Shown here: positions 16,369 through 24,503 of the stretch, one piece after another
Position numbering within the stretch: the first letter of the stretch is position 1
Layout of the letters: the number at the start of each line of letters is the position of its first letter
From: Mesorhizobium sp. NFR06
Lineage (GTDB): Bacteria > Pseudomonadota > Alphaproteobacteria > Rhizobiales > Rhizobiaceae
DNA: 64,000 bases
Assembly (NCBI RefSeq): GCF_900115245.1
Contig: NZ_FOVT01000009.1
Location: 1 to 64,000 of the forward strand
Reading direction: 5' to 3'
Position numbers and translations under genes: made by a program
Notes under the pieces: generated by a model
Told to the model about the DNA's origin: nothing
The model's input: only the letters and a program-made list of their open reading frames with translations
Database searches by the model: none

Positions 16369-17409
16369 ATGGGCATCACCTTTCGCAAGGAAACGTTTCG
16401 CGACGACTACACCTTCAGGAACAGCCCTGAACACGTCAGGCGCTTTCCCTTTCCGTTCAACGAAGACGCCTACATGTATGCGGTCAACATCGAGCCGCAT
16501 GTCGTCGGGCCGAAGGGCAGCGTGCTTGAGAACCTGATCGACGTCGACGAGCACTATGTCGCCGAGATGCAGGATCGAGCGCTGGTGCTGGCGGAAGATC
16601 CGCTGCGCTGCCAGTCGCTGCCGCATATGACCCTCGCGGGCTGGGACCTGTTGGAACTTCTCATGGAACAGCAGGCGCTCGGCTATCCCGAGCATTTCAC
16701 GCTGAGCCGCGACGGCGACCGCTGGCGCTGGATCAACCGGCCGCTCGGCATCGACGACACCTTCACCTTCGGTGACACCTCGACGCTGCCCTATGGCCCG
16801 ATGGAGTACATCACCCGGCAGAGCCAGGGCGATTTCTGCATCCTCGACCAGCGCGACGGCAATCTGTGGATGGATGCCGGCATGGTCACCACCCAGGCCG
16901 ACTGGTCGCTCGACTTCGACATCGGCATGAATTTCTTCGAATGGCACGCGCCGGTGCCGCTGGCGCATGAGAAAGGTATTTTCACGCGCGCGCTGAAATT
17001 CCTCACCAACATCCAGCAGGGCAAGCCGGCGCGCCGCCTCAACTGGACGATGACCATCAATCCGCGTCTCGACACCAGTCCCGAGAACTATCACAAATGG
17101 GGTCCGGACCGCGCCACCGTCACGCCCGAGAATGTCGGCCAGAAGGTGCATCTGCGTGTCGAACTGCAAAGCTTCTGGCGGCTGCCGCGCTCTAACGGCA
17201 TCGTCTTCCCGATCCGCTGCTACCTGATCAAGATGGACGAACTGGTCACGCAGCCGAAATGGGCGCGGCGCCTGCATCGCGTCATCCGCGACCTGCCGGA
17301 AGAGCTTGCTACCTACAAGGGCCTGACCCGTTACCGCCCGACGCTGGTCGAGTGGCTGTCCAAGCTCGACGACGGCAGTCCGACGAGCCCGGGGTTCGGG
17401 CCGGATTGA
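16369..17409 (+). CDS. dmmC: Dimethylamine monooxygenase heme subunit DmmC (DUF3445)
   Basis: Catalytic heme-dependent oxidative N-demethylase-like subunit (DUF3445 family), 346 aa, that oxidises dimethylamine to methylamine and formaldehyde with O2. Family marks include NSPEHVRRFPFPFNED near the N-terminus and GPMEYITRQSQGDFCILDQRD. The central W-rich stretch is MNFFEWHAPVPLAHEKGIF, and the C-terminal LRVELQSFWRLPRSNGIVFPIRCY is highly typical. GGAGGCGAGC is the ribosome-binding site. It is the last gene of dmmDABC. Confidence 0.88.
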   Translation: MGITFRKETFRDDYTFRNSPEHVRRFPFPFNEDAYMYAVNIEPHVVGPKGSVLENLIDVDEHYVAEMQDRALVLAEDPLRCQSLPHMTLAGWDLLELLMEQQALGYPEHFTLSRDGDRWRWINRPLGIDDTFTFGDTSTLPYGPMEYITRQSQGDFCILDQRDGNLWMDAGMVTTQADWSLDFDIGMNFFEWHAPVPLAHEKGIFTRALKFLTNIQQGKPARRLNWTMTINPRLDTSPENYHKWGPDRATVTPENVGQKVHLRVELQSFWRLPRSNGIVFPIRCYLIKMDELVTQPKWARRLHRVIRDLPEELATYKGLTRYRPTLVEWLSKLDDGSPTSPGFGPD

Positions 17410-17469
17410 AACTGCTGATCTCCCCCTTGGACGACCCGGCGCCGACATTGGAGATTGGCCGAAATCCCC

Positions 17470-17636
17470 GTGACGTCGTCATACTCGGCCTTGACCCGAG
17501 TATCCATGCCGTGACCGCTGTCCCGGTGCGCGACGGCGCGGAATTCCGTAATCGTTGCAACGCCTTAGCATCACAGCATGGATTCTAGGGTCTGCGCGCG
17601 TCGCTTCGCTCCTTGCTTCGCCCTAGAATGAAGAAG
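17470..17636. repeat. Palindromic intergenic repeat downstream of dmmC
   Basis: The gap between dmmC and the convergent XRE gene is filled by a second repeat type. Arms ATACTCGG/CCGAGTAT flank CCTTGA, followed by ATCCATGCCGTGAC. A facing CAGCATGGATTCTAGGG comes next, then a CGTCGCTTCGCTCC stretch and CCCTAGAAT. This mosaic is common in rhizobial genomes and could act as a bidirectional terminator here. No gene is supported in 17410-17660. Confidence 0.65.
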
Positions 17637-17660
17637 CGCGGTAAGGAGGAGATTAGCCGG

Positions 17661-18383
17661 TCAGCCCGCGCTGTTCTGCGGATAGCAGATGATCGACAGA
17701 TAGCGCATCGGCAATTTCGTCAGCTCTTCCGGTCCATGCGGCGCGTCGGCATCGAAGAACAGGCTGTCGCCGGGCTTCATCGGATAGAGGTTGTTGGCGT
17801 GGCGGTAAACGACCTCGCCTTCGAGCATGTAGAGGAACTCCATGCCCGCATGCTGGAAGGTCGGGAACACGTCCGAATTCTCGGTCAGCGTGATGAGATA
17901 GGGCTCGACGATAACGCCGCTGGTGTTGGCGCCGATATGGCCAAGCAGATTGTACTGATGGCCGGCGCGCGTTCCGCGCCGCTCGACATCGACGCCTTCG
18001 CCGGCCTTGACGAAAACGGCGCTGTGCTCTTCCTCGAAGCGGCGGAAGAAGGCGGTCACCGGAACGCCCAACGCGCGCGACAGCGCCTGCAGCGTCGTCA
18101 GCGACGGCGAGGTGATGCCATTCTCGATCTTCGACAGCATGCCGAGCGAAATGTCGGTGGCGGCGGCGAGATCGGCGACGGTGATGCCGAGCTTCTTGCG
18201 GAAGGCGCGCACCTCATGGCCGATCGCCACTTCGAGCACCTTTTCGCGCGTGTCGCGGATGGCGTGCGGATCCTGGGTCAGCGGCGTGCGGATCGTGCGC
18301 CCGTCGGCCGAAACGCGCTTCGGCGTCGCCTTGTCCTTGGCGGCCGAATCGCGCGGCCTCGTGCCAGAAGTCTTGTTCGCCAT
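17661..18383 (-). CDS. XRE-family regulator with C-terminal cupin domain
   Basis: 240-aa regulator. A variable ~45-residue N-terminal tail leads into an XRE helix-turn-helix (about 55-110: VRAFRKKLGITVADLAAATD, then SLGMLSKIENGITSPSLTTL). A cupin_2 sensor domain (about 160-235) follows, with HAGMEFLYMLEGEVVYR and the acidic pocket PGDSLFFDADAPHG. This is the PuuR/SutR-like architecture. It lies convergent to dmmC and divergent from tmm, with a TTTCA-N7-TGAA site before its own ATG, so it probably autoregulates and controls the methylated-amine genes. The effector is unknown. Confidence 0.82.
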   Translation of the reverse strand: MANKTSGTRPRDSAAKDKATPKRVSADGRTIRTPLTQDPHAIRDTREKVLEVAIGHEVRAFRKKLGITVADLAAATDISLGMLSKIENGITSPSLTTLQALSRALGVPVTAFFRRFEEEHSAVFVKAGEGVDVERRGTRAGHQYNLLGHIGANTSGVIVEPYLITLTENSDVFPTFQHAGMEFLYMLEGEVVYRHANNLYPMKPGDSLFFDADAPHGPEELTKLPMRYLSIICYPQNSAG

Positions 18384-18642
18384 GTTGCCCCGATTCCCTG
18401 CGGATTTATTTCACTCAAGGTGAACATATTCGGTGGCGGTACAGGAGCGCAACCGCGACGACAAGCCATCGGATGCGCAGACGATCGCCCGCTGTCCACA
18501 CCAACGCAGTCGCTCTGCGCAGAATAACCGTTTCGGGCAAAGCGCGTTGCCGCAGATGTTTGTTGACAGCACCGAAGACCCAATTACTGTCACTGTCAGT
18601 GAAATTTGTTTCGTCGGGGAAATCAAAAAGAGGAGGCCCGCA
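18384..18642. promoter_or_regulatory. Divergent promoter region of the XRE gene and tmm
   Basis: 259 bp without a gene. TTTCA-N7-TGAAC lies at 18409-18425, close to the XRE start. TGTCA-N7-TGAAA lies at 18588-18604, followed at once by a TGAAA-N4-TTTCG near-palindrome (18600-18613). These match sites before mgsA and dmmD. A TTGACA box at 18562-18567 lies 25 bp upstream of the operator-like sites and could serve tmm. AGGAGG at 18631-18636 is a strong ribosome-binding site for tmm. Confidence 0.5.
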
Positions 18643-20001
18643 ATGAAATCTCGTGTTGCCGTGATCGGAGCCGGACCGTCGGGCCTGGCGCAGCTAAGGG
18701 CCTTTAAATCGGCGGCCGACAAGGGCGCCGAGATTCCGGAAATCGTCTGCTTCGAAAAGCAGAGCGACTGGGGCGGCCTGTGGAACTACACCTGGCGCAC
18801 CGGCCTCGACGAGCATGGCGACCCGGTGCATGGCTCGATGTACCGCTACCTTTGGTCGAACGGCCCGAAGGAATGCCTCGAATTCGCCGACTACACGTTC
18901 GAGGAACATTTCGGCCGGCCGATCGCCTCCTATCCGCCGCGCGCCGTGCTGTGGGACTACATCAAGGGCCGCGTCGAGAAATCGGGCCTGCGCGAATGGG
19001 TGCGCTTCAACAGCCCGGTGCGCATGGTGACCTATTCCGACGAGACGAAGACATTCACCGTCACCGCGCATGACCGCACCAACGACGTGACCTATTCGGA
19101 AGAGTTCGACAACGTCGTCGTCGCGTCGGGGCATTTCTCGGTGCCCAACGTGCCCTTCTTCGAAGGCTTCGCGACCTTCAACGGCCGCATCCTGCACAGC
19201 CACGATTTCCGCGATGCCATGGAGTTCAAGGGCAAGGACATCCTTATCATCGGCCGCTCCTACTCGGCCGAGGACATCGGTTCGCAGTGCTACAAATACG
19301 GCGCGAAATCGATCACCTCCAGCTACCGCTCCAAGCCGATGGGCTTCAAATGGCCGGAGAACTGGAAGGAAGTGCCGCTCTTGCAGAAGGTCGTCGGCAA
19401 GACGGCGCACTTCAAGGACGCTACCACCAAGGACGTCGATGCCATCATCCTGTGCACCGGCTACCTGCATTCCTTCCCTTTCCTGACCGACGATCTCAAG
19501 CTCAAGACCGCCAACCGCATGTGGCCGCTCGATCTCTATGAGGGCGTCGTCTGGGAGAAGAATCCAAAACTGTTCTACATCGGCATGCAGGACCAGTTCT
19601 ACACCTTCAACATGTTCGACGCGCAGGCGTGGTACGCGCGCGATGTCATCATGGGTCGCATCAAGCTGCCCTCCGCCGAGGCGATGGCCGAGCACAGCGC
19701 CAAGTGGCGTGCCCGCGAGGAGACGCTTGAAGACGCCGAGCAGATGATCTGGTTCCAGGGCGACTACACCAAGGAACTGATGGACCAGACCGACTATCCG
19801 GGCTTCGATGTCGAGGCGGTCAACCGCACCTTCATGGAGTGGGAGCACCACAAGATGGAAAACATCATGACTTTCCGCGACAACGCCTATCGCTCGCTGA
19901 TGACCGGCACGATGGCGCCGGTCCACCATACGCCCTGGCTGCAGGCGCTGGACGATTCCATGGAGAGCTATCTCGAGGTGAAGGGCGTGGCGGCCGAGTA
20001 G
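18643..20001 (+). CDS. tmm: Trimethylamine monooxygenase (FMO family)
   Basis: Flavin-containing monooxygenase, 452 aa, converting trimethylamine to TMAO with NADPH and O2. The FAD motif is [15 protein letters not shown] at residues 6-20. The FMO identifying region is [20 protein letters not shown]. The NADPH motif is [19 protein letters not shown] near residue 205. Tmm-like segments include [22 protein letters not shown] and [16 protein letters not shown]. The length and these stretches match bacterial Tmm rather than generic FMOs. The ATG at 18643 has AGGAGG six bases upstream. It follows its own divergent promoter and is not in the dmm operon. Confidence 0.9.
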   Translation: MKSRVAVIGAGPSGLAQLRAFKSAADKGAEIPEIVCFEKQSDWGGLWNYTWRTGLDEHGDPVHGSMYRYLWSNGPKECLEFADYTFEEHFGRPIASYPPRAVLWDYIKGRVEKSGLREWVRFNSPVRMVTYSDETKTFTVTAHDRTNDVTYSEEFDNVVVASGHFSVPNVPFFEGFATFNGRILHSHDFRDAMEFKGKDILIIGRSYSAEDIGSQCYKYGAKSITSSYRSKPMGFKWPENWKEVPLLQKVVGKTAHFKDATTKDVDAIILCTGYLHSFPFLTDDLKLKTANRMWPLDLYEGVVWEKNPKLFYIGMQDQFYTFNMFDAQAWYARDVIMGRIKLPSAEAMAEHSAKWRAREETLEDAEQMIWFQGDYTKELMDQTDYPGFDVEAVNRTFMEWEHHKMENIMTFRDNAYRSLMTGTMAPVHHTPWLQALDDSMESYLEVKGVAAE

Positions 20002-20057
20002 GGGGCGCTGTTACGCCGAGATTTCTGTGGAGACGCTGGGTCAGTCGTCGCCTCGTG

Positions 20058-20822
20058 CTACCAGCAGACGTAGCCGCCATCGACGATCAGGTCGAGGCCG
20101 GTGACGAAGCTCGACGCGCGGCTGGCCAGGAATACAGTCGGTCCGACCATTTCCTCCGGTTCCGCCATGCGCCCCATCGGCGTGTCGCGTTTGAAGATTT
20201 TTATTTCCTCCGCCACCTCGGGCCGCTTGTTCATCGGCGTCAGCGTGTAGCCCGGGCTGACAACATTGACGCGCAAGCCGCGGTCGGCCCATTCCATGGC
20301 GAGGCTTTTCGACATGTGGATGACGGCGGCCTTGGAGGAGTTGTAATGCGCCTGCGTCAGCCCCCTGTTCACGATGGTGCCCGACATCGAAGCTATGTTG
20401 ATGATCGAGCCGGCGCGTCGAGGAAGCATGACGCGCGCTTCGGCCTGACAGGATAAAAATACACCCGCTACATTGACCTCGTGCACCTTGCGCCATTTTT
20501 CCAGCGACATGGTCTCGGCCGCTTCCGAGCCGGCGATGCCGGCATTGTTGACGGCGACAGTCAGCGCGCCGAGTTCGGCTCCAACGCGATCGATCGCAGT
20601 TGCGAGATCGCTTTCGGAAGTGACGCTGCCAATCAGCACCAACGCTTTCTTGCCAAGCTCCGTGATCCTTTGCGCGGTTTCCTCAAGCCCGCCCTTGGAC
20701 GCATGGCCGAAACAAGCGACGTTGGCGCCAGCTTCGGCCAGTCCGATCGCGATTGCCCGGCCGATGCCGCTGCCGGCGCCGGTGACCAGCGCGACGCCGC
20801 CATCGAGCCTGAAAAGATCCAT
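20058..20822 (-). CDS. SDR-family NAD(P)-dependent oxidoreductase
   Basis: Classical short-chain dehydrogenase, 254 aa. The cofactor motif TGAGSGIGRAIA is at ~residue 14, NNAG near 90, catalytic Ser in NIASMSG, and the Y-x3-K pair in HYNSSKAAVIHMSKSLA. VVSPGYTLTPMNKRPE is the usual substrate-loop region. The enzyme most resembles sugar/polyol dehydrogenases such as gluconate 5-dehydrogenase, but substrate cannot be fixed from sequence. It is convergent with tmm and 87 bp from the next - strand gene; a shared transcript with the ABC importer upstream is possible. Confidence 0.85.
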   Translation of the reverse strand: MDLFRLDGGVALVTGAGSGIGRAIAIGLAEAGANVACFGHASKGGLEETAQRITELGKKALVLIGSVTSESDLATAIDRVGAELGALTVAVNNAGIAGSEAAETMSLEKWRKVHEVNVAGVFLSCQAEARVMLPRRAGSIINIASMSGTIVNRGLTQAHYNSSKAAVIHMSKSLAMEWADRGLRVNVVSPGYTLTPMNKRPEVAEEIKIFKRDTPMGRMAEPEEMVGPTVFLASRASSFVTGLDLIVDGGYVCW

Positions 20823-20909
20823 CGCTCGCCCTCCCTTTGTTTTGGGCAGGGTATGCGCTGAACCGCGCCTCGATCAAGTGGCGCCGGCGCCAGTGGGCTC
20901 GGTGCAACC

Positions 20910-21809
20910 TTAGAAATAGCCTTCCGACGCCGCCGTCGCTTCCTTCGGGATCTCGACCCCGTCGACCAGGATCGTGTCGACCAGTTCGTGGTGGAAGCAG
21001 ACGAGACCCTTGATGCGCTCGGCCTCATGCACCGGCTCGGGATAATACCAGACCAGGTTCTCGTGCCGCTTCTTGGGCGTCGTCACGTGGTAATAGTTGG
21101 AGATGCCCTTGTAGGGGCAGCGCGAGATGTAGCGGCTGGGTGAAAACATATCGAGCCGCGTATCCGAGATCGGCAGATAGTGGCGCACAGGATGCCCGGT
21201 CTCGAACAGGAACACGCCGCGCCGTGAATCCGCCACCTGCTCGCCATCGAGGATCACTTGCACGCGCCGCGAGGAGGGCAGGCAGTCGACGCGCCGGAAC
21301 GGGTCGCGGGCGTGGACGAAGATCTCCTCGTCCTCCTCATACCAATGGGTCATCTTCGGCCAATAGAAGGAGATGTAGTCGCCGATCGGCGGACAGCCCT
21401 TGACGGGGTTGAGGTAGCGCCACGCGCCGTCCTCGACCAGCGTGATGCCGGTGTTGAGCGAATAATGCGTGGCAACGCCCTTGAACGGGTCTTCCGTCGT
21501 CGTCCGGCTCGGCAGCAGGAACTCCTCGCGCACGTCGCTCATCGGGAAGTAATAGACCGGCAGATGGTCGCTTTCCTGGAACACCAGCGCCTTCGTGGTG
21601 TCGGCGACGATCATCGGCCCGACCTGCACCCTGATCCGCTTGGGCGAGGGCATGGTGAAGGCGACATAGCCCGGCTCGAACTCATATTGCACGATCGAGT
21701 CGAGGACAGGGAAATGCGGCCCGCGGCCGCGCAGATGGGGCTTGCGAATGGTACTTGTCCTCTTCTCGTCGTTTGCCGCCGGGTTCTTGCGGGCGGTCAT
21801 GGTCATCAT
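20910..21809 (-). CDS. Protein with two DUF427 domains
   Basis: 299-aa protein built from two copies of the DUF427 beta-fold. The first, about residues 55-155, has the motif VFQESDHLPVYYFPMSDVR. The second, about 170-285, has the equivalent VFLFETGHPVRHYLPISDTR. The double arrangement is a known single-chain form of the family; no function is established. Its ATG overlaps the stop of the binding-protein gene (ATGA), so the two are translationally coupled. That is unexpected for a cytoplasmic protein and hints at a role in handling the imported compound. Confidence 0.8.
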   Translation of the reverse strand: MMTMTARKNPAANDEKRTSTIRKPHLRGRGPHFPVLDSIVQYEFEPGYVAFTMPSPKRIRVQVGPMIVADTTKALVFQESDHLPVYYFPMSDVREEFLLPSRTTTEDPFKGVATHYSLNTGITLVEDGAWRYLNPVKGCPPIGDYISFYWPKMTHWYEEDEEIFVHARDPFRRVDCLPSSRRVQVILDGEQVADSRRGVFLFETGHPVRHYLPISDTRLDMFSPSRYISRCPYKGISNYYHVTTPKKRHENLVWYYPEPVHEAERIKGLVCFHHELVDTILVDGVEIPKEATAASEGYF

Positions 21810-23461
21810 GCCACCGACACCCGATCGAGCAGCAGGCCGGCGGCGATCGGCGGCACGCCGCTGACGTTCTTGCGCACCGGCACCAAAAGGTCCGGGAAAT
21901 AGCTGAAGATCACCGGCGTCTCGTCGAGCAGCAGCTTCTGGATGTCGGATGCGGCCTTGCGCTGGGCGTCGAGGTCGAGCGCCTTGAGATAGCCGGCGAC
22001 CATCCCGTCATAGGTCGTGTTCTTGAAATGCGCGGCGTTCCATGGGCCGTCGCTGACCAGGGGACTTTTCAGGAAAACGTTCGGCACGCTGCGATGCGCG
22101 TAGTCGGTGATGCCGAGCGGGCTGTCCAGCCAGTCCGACTGGCCGAACACCGCCTTGCCGTAATATTTGTCCTGGTCCTCGATGTTGAGCGAGATGCGGG
22201 CGCCGATCTCCTTGGCGAAGTTCTGGAAGAGCTGCGCATAGCCCGGAATGTCGGAATAGCGCAGCGTCGTCAGCGTCATGTCGAAGCCGCTCCCAAGCCC
22301 CGCCGCCTCCATCAACTGCTTGGCCTTGGCGATATCCTGAGTGCGCTGCGCCACCGACTTGTCGGTGACCGGAAAGGCCGGCGCGAAAGGACTGTCATTG
22401 CCGGTAGCCGCCATGCCACGGCACAAGCCGTCGACCAGCTTGGAGCGGTCGATGCACAAGGCAAGCGCCTGGCGCACGCGCTTGTCGGTGAAGGGTGCCA
22501 TGTCGCAGCGCATATGGAGCTGGCGATGCGCGGTGGACGCCACGCGCAGCACGGTGATGTCGGGATTGCCCAGCACCACCTGGCTGACGTCGAGCGGGAT
22601 GGCGTCGAGTACGTCGACCTCGCCCGCCTGCAGCGCCAGGATGCGCGGCTGCACGTCGCCGTAGAATTTGAACTCGAGCCGGTCGGGCAGGGCCTTCTCG
22701 CCCCAGTAGTCGGGGTTGCGCACGAAGCTCGCGCCGACCTTGGGCGTGTAGCTTTCGAGCCGGAACGGACCGGTGCCTTCAAATGTCTTCTCGTAATCGC
22801 CCTTGTAGCTCGCCGGCAGGATGACGGCGTTGTAATTGTCGATCGACACCGAATAGGGGAAGCTGCCGTTCGGCGCGTCGAGATGGAATTCGACGGTGTG
22901 GTCGTCGACCTTGCGCGTGCCACCCTTTGACAGAAGGCCCTTGAACACCGACAGCGCGTTGGAAGCGCCCGTCGGATCGGCGAGGCGATCGAAGGTCGCC
23001 ACGACGTCGTCGGCCTTGAAGGCCTCGCCATTGTGGAATTTCACGCCCTTGCGCAGCTTGAAGGTCCAGACGCTGCCGTCGGCGTTGGGCGACCAGCTTT
23101 CCGCCAGCACCGGTTTTAGTGTGAGGTCCGGCTGCGTGATGCAGAGAAATTCCGCGGTCTGGAAGACAAGCTGGTAGCTGCCGCTGTCATAGAAGGTCAC
23201 CGGGTCGATTGCGCCGCCAGGCACTGCGACGCCGGCGCGAACGGTACCGCCCGGTTTGCCTTCGGCGCGTGCCTCCGGAGTGCCGAGGCCGACCGCCGAA
23301 GCGATGCCGCCGAGGAAAGGCAGCGACAGGCCGAGCACGCTGCCATGGCGCAGGAATTCGCGCCTGCCGATCTTGCCGGCAAGCAATTCGTCGATAGCGG
23401 AATTTTCGATTGCGCAGAGTTGCTTGCGAGTGGCGTCGATGATCCTGAAATGCTTCGGCAT
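21806..23461 (-). CDS. ABC transporter substrate-binding protein (DppA/OppA type), paralogue 1
   Basis: Periplasmic binding protein of the SBP family 5, 551 aa. The N-terminus has an unusual ~45-residue pre-sequence and then a twin-arginine signal (GRREFLRHGSVLGLSLPFLG), so it is likely Tat-exported. Family signature: LKPVLAESWSPNADGSVWTF and LRKGVKFHNGEAFKADDVV. It is a clear paralogue of the protein at 28439-30103 (same pre-sequence style, same WFGQS/GKSDWLDS and HRSVPNVFL blocks). It shares the single permease/ATPase set nearby, from which it is separated by the LysR gene. Confidence 0.88.
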   Translation of the reverse strand: MPKHFRIIDATRKQLCAIENSAIDELLAGKIGRREFLRHGSVLGLSLPFLGGIASAVGLGTPEARAEGKPGGTVRAGVAVPGGAIDPVTFYDSGSYQLVFQTAEFLCITQPDLTLKPVLAESWSPNADGSVWTFKLRKGVKFHNGEAFKADDVVATFDRLADPTGASNALSVFKGLLSKGGTRKVDDHTVEFHLDAPNGSFPYSVSIDNYNAVILPASYKGDYEKTFEGTGPFRLESYTPKVGASFVRNPDYWGEKALPDRLEFKFYGDVQPRILALQAGEVDVLDAIPLDVSQVVLGNPDITVLRVASTAHRQLHMRCDMAPFTDKRVRQALALCIDRSKLVDGLCRGMAATGNDSPFAPAFPVTDKSVAQRTQDIAKAKQLMEAAGLGSGFDMTLTTLRYSDIPGYAQLFQNFAKEIGARISLNIEDQDKYYGKAVFGQSDWLDSPLGITDYAHRSVPNVFLKSPLVSDGPWNAAHFKNTTYDGMVAGYLKALDLDAQRKAASDIQKLLLDETPVIFSYFPDLLVPVRKNVSGVPPIAAGLLLDRVSVA

Positions 23462-23500
23462 GGCTGCATTCCTCGCTTCGTGTGGGTATGCCGTCATTTA

Positions 23501-23514
23501 GGTCACTGTTGACC
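23501..23514. promoter_or_regulatory. Palindrome in the SBP-lysR divergent promoter
   Basis: GGTCA-CTGT-TGACC is a perfect 14-bp palindrome in the 127-bp gap between the binding-protein gene (- strand) and the lysR gene (+ strand). LysR regulators usually bind such interrupted dyads between themselves and a divergent target, so this is a likely operator. Confidence 0.5.
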
Positions 23515-23588
23515 GCGACCGGAAAGCGATATTTTTTGATTGCAGTCATCGGAATTTTCGATGGCGGGCCACTGAAAGGCGGGAAGTC

Positions 23589-24497
23589 ATGGACACCGAG
23601 AATCTGCGCAGTTTCCTGGAGGTCGCGGCGCATGGCAGCTTCACCGTCGCGGCCAATCGGCTGAACCTTGCCCAGTCGACCGTGAGCGCGCGCATTCGCG
23701 GTCTGGAAGAGCAACTGGGCCGCAAGCTGTTCGTCCGCGACAGCGACGGCGTCACGCTGACGCCGGCGGGCCGGCAATTCCTGCCGCATGCCTCGACGAT
23801 CACCCGCACCTGGGAGCAGTCGCGGCAGGATATCGCCGTTCCCGATGGCTACGAAACGCTGCTGCGGCTTACCGCGCCGGCCTATCTTTGGGACAGCATA
23901 ACCTCGCCCTGGATCAGCTGGATGCGGCAGCGGCGGCCAAACGTGGCGCTGCGCCTCGAAGGCAGTTTCCCGGACCTTGCGATCGACCAGATAGCGGAAG
24001 GCCTGCTCGATATCTGCATCCTCTATCTGCCCAAACCGCATCCGGGCATCGTCTACGAGACGCTTGCCGTCGATCAGGTGGTTCTCGTCCAGCACGCCGA
24101 GCAGCCTGGATCGTGGACCGACAACTACATCCTGATGGATTGGGGGCTGGAGTTCCGCATCGAGCACGACCGTGCCTTTGCCGGCGTGGTAAAGCCTGCG
24201 ATCTCGGCCGGGTTGGTGTTCATCGGGCTGCAGCACGTCCTGTCGCAGAAGGCGGCGGCCTACTTGCCGCTCAGCGCGGTGAGCTCGCATGTCGAGCGCG
24301 GCGAGCTGAAGCGCATCGAGGGCACGCCCGTGTTCCAGCGTCCGATCTATCTCGCCTATCCTGCGAACCCGGCCTCGTCCGATGCTCTCGACATTGCGCT
24401 CAAGGGCTTGCGGACGCTGGTCAGGGACTGGTCGGGTGCCAGTGGCTTTGCCGAGGCCGATCGCGCCCTCAGCATGGCGGATGCGCCCATGCCCTGA
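23589..24497 (+). CDS. LysR-family transcriptional regulator
   Basis: 302 aa. The N-terminal HTH (LRSFLEVAAHGSFTVAANRL then AQSTVSARIRGLEEQLGRKL) is classic LysR. Residues ~95-290 form the periplasmic-binding-protein-like effector domain (LRLTAPAYLWDSITSPWISW onward). It is divergent from the first binding-protein gene and convergent with the ABC ATPase gene, with only 6 bp between stops. It most likely controls the flanking importer genes in response to the imported compound or a product. Confidence 0.87.
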   Translation: MDTENLRSFLEVAAHGSFTVAANRLNLAQSTVSARIRGLEEQLGRKLFVRDSDGVTLTPAGRQFLPHASTITRTWEQSRQDIAVPDGYETLLRLTAPAYLWDSITSPWISWMRQRRPNVALRLEGSFPDLAIDQIAEGLLDICILYLPKPHPGIVYETLAVDQVVLVQHAEQPGSWTDNYILMDWGLEFRIEHDRAFAGVVKPAISAGLVFIGLQHVLSQKAAAYLPLSAVSSHVERGELKRIEGTPVFQRPIYLAYPANPASSDALDIALKGLRTLVRDWSGASGFAEADRALSMADAPMP

Positions 24498-24503
24498 TTG
24501 CGC

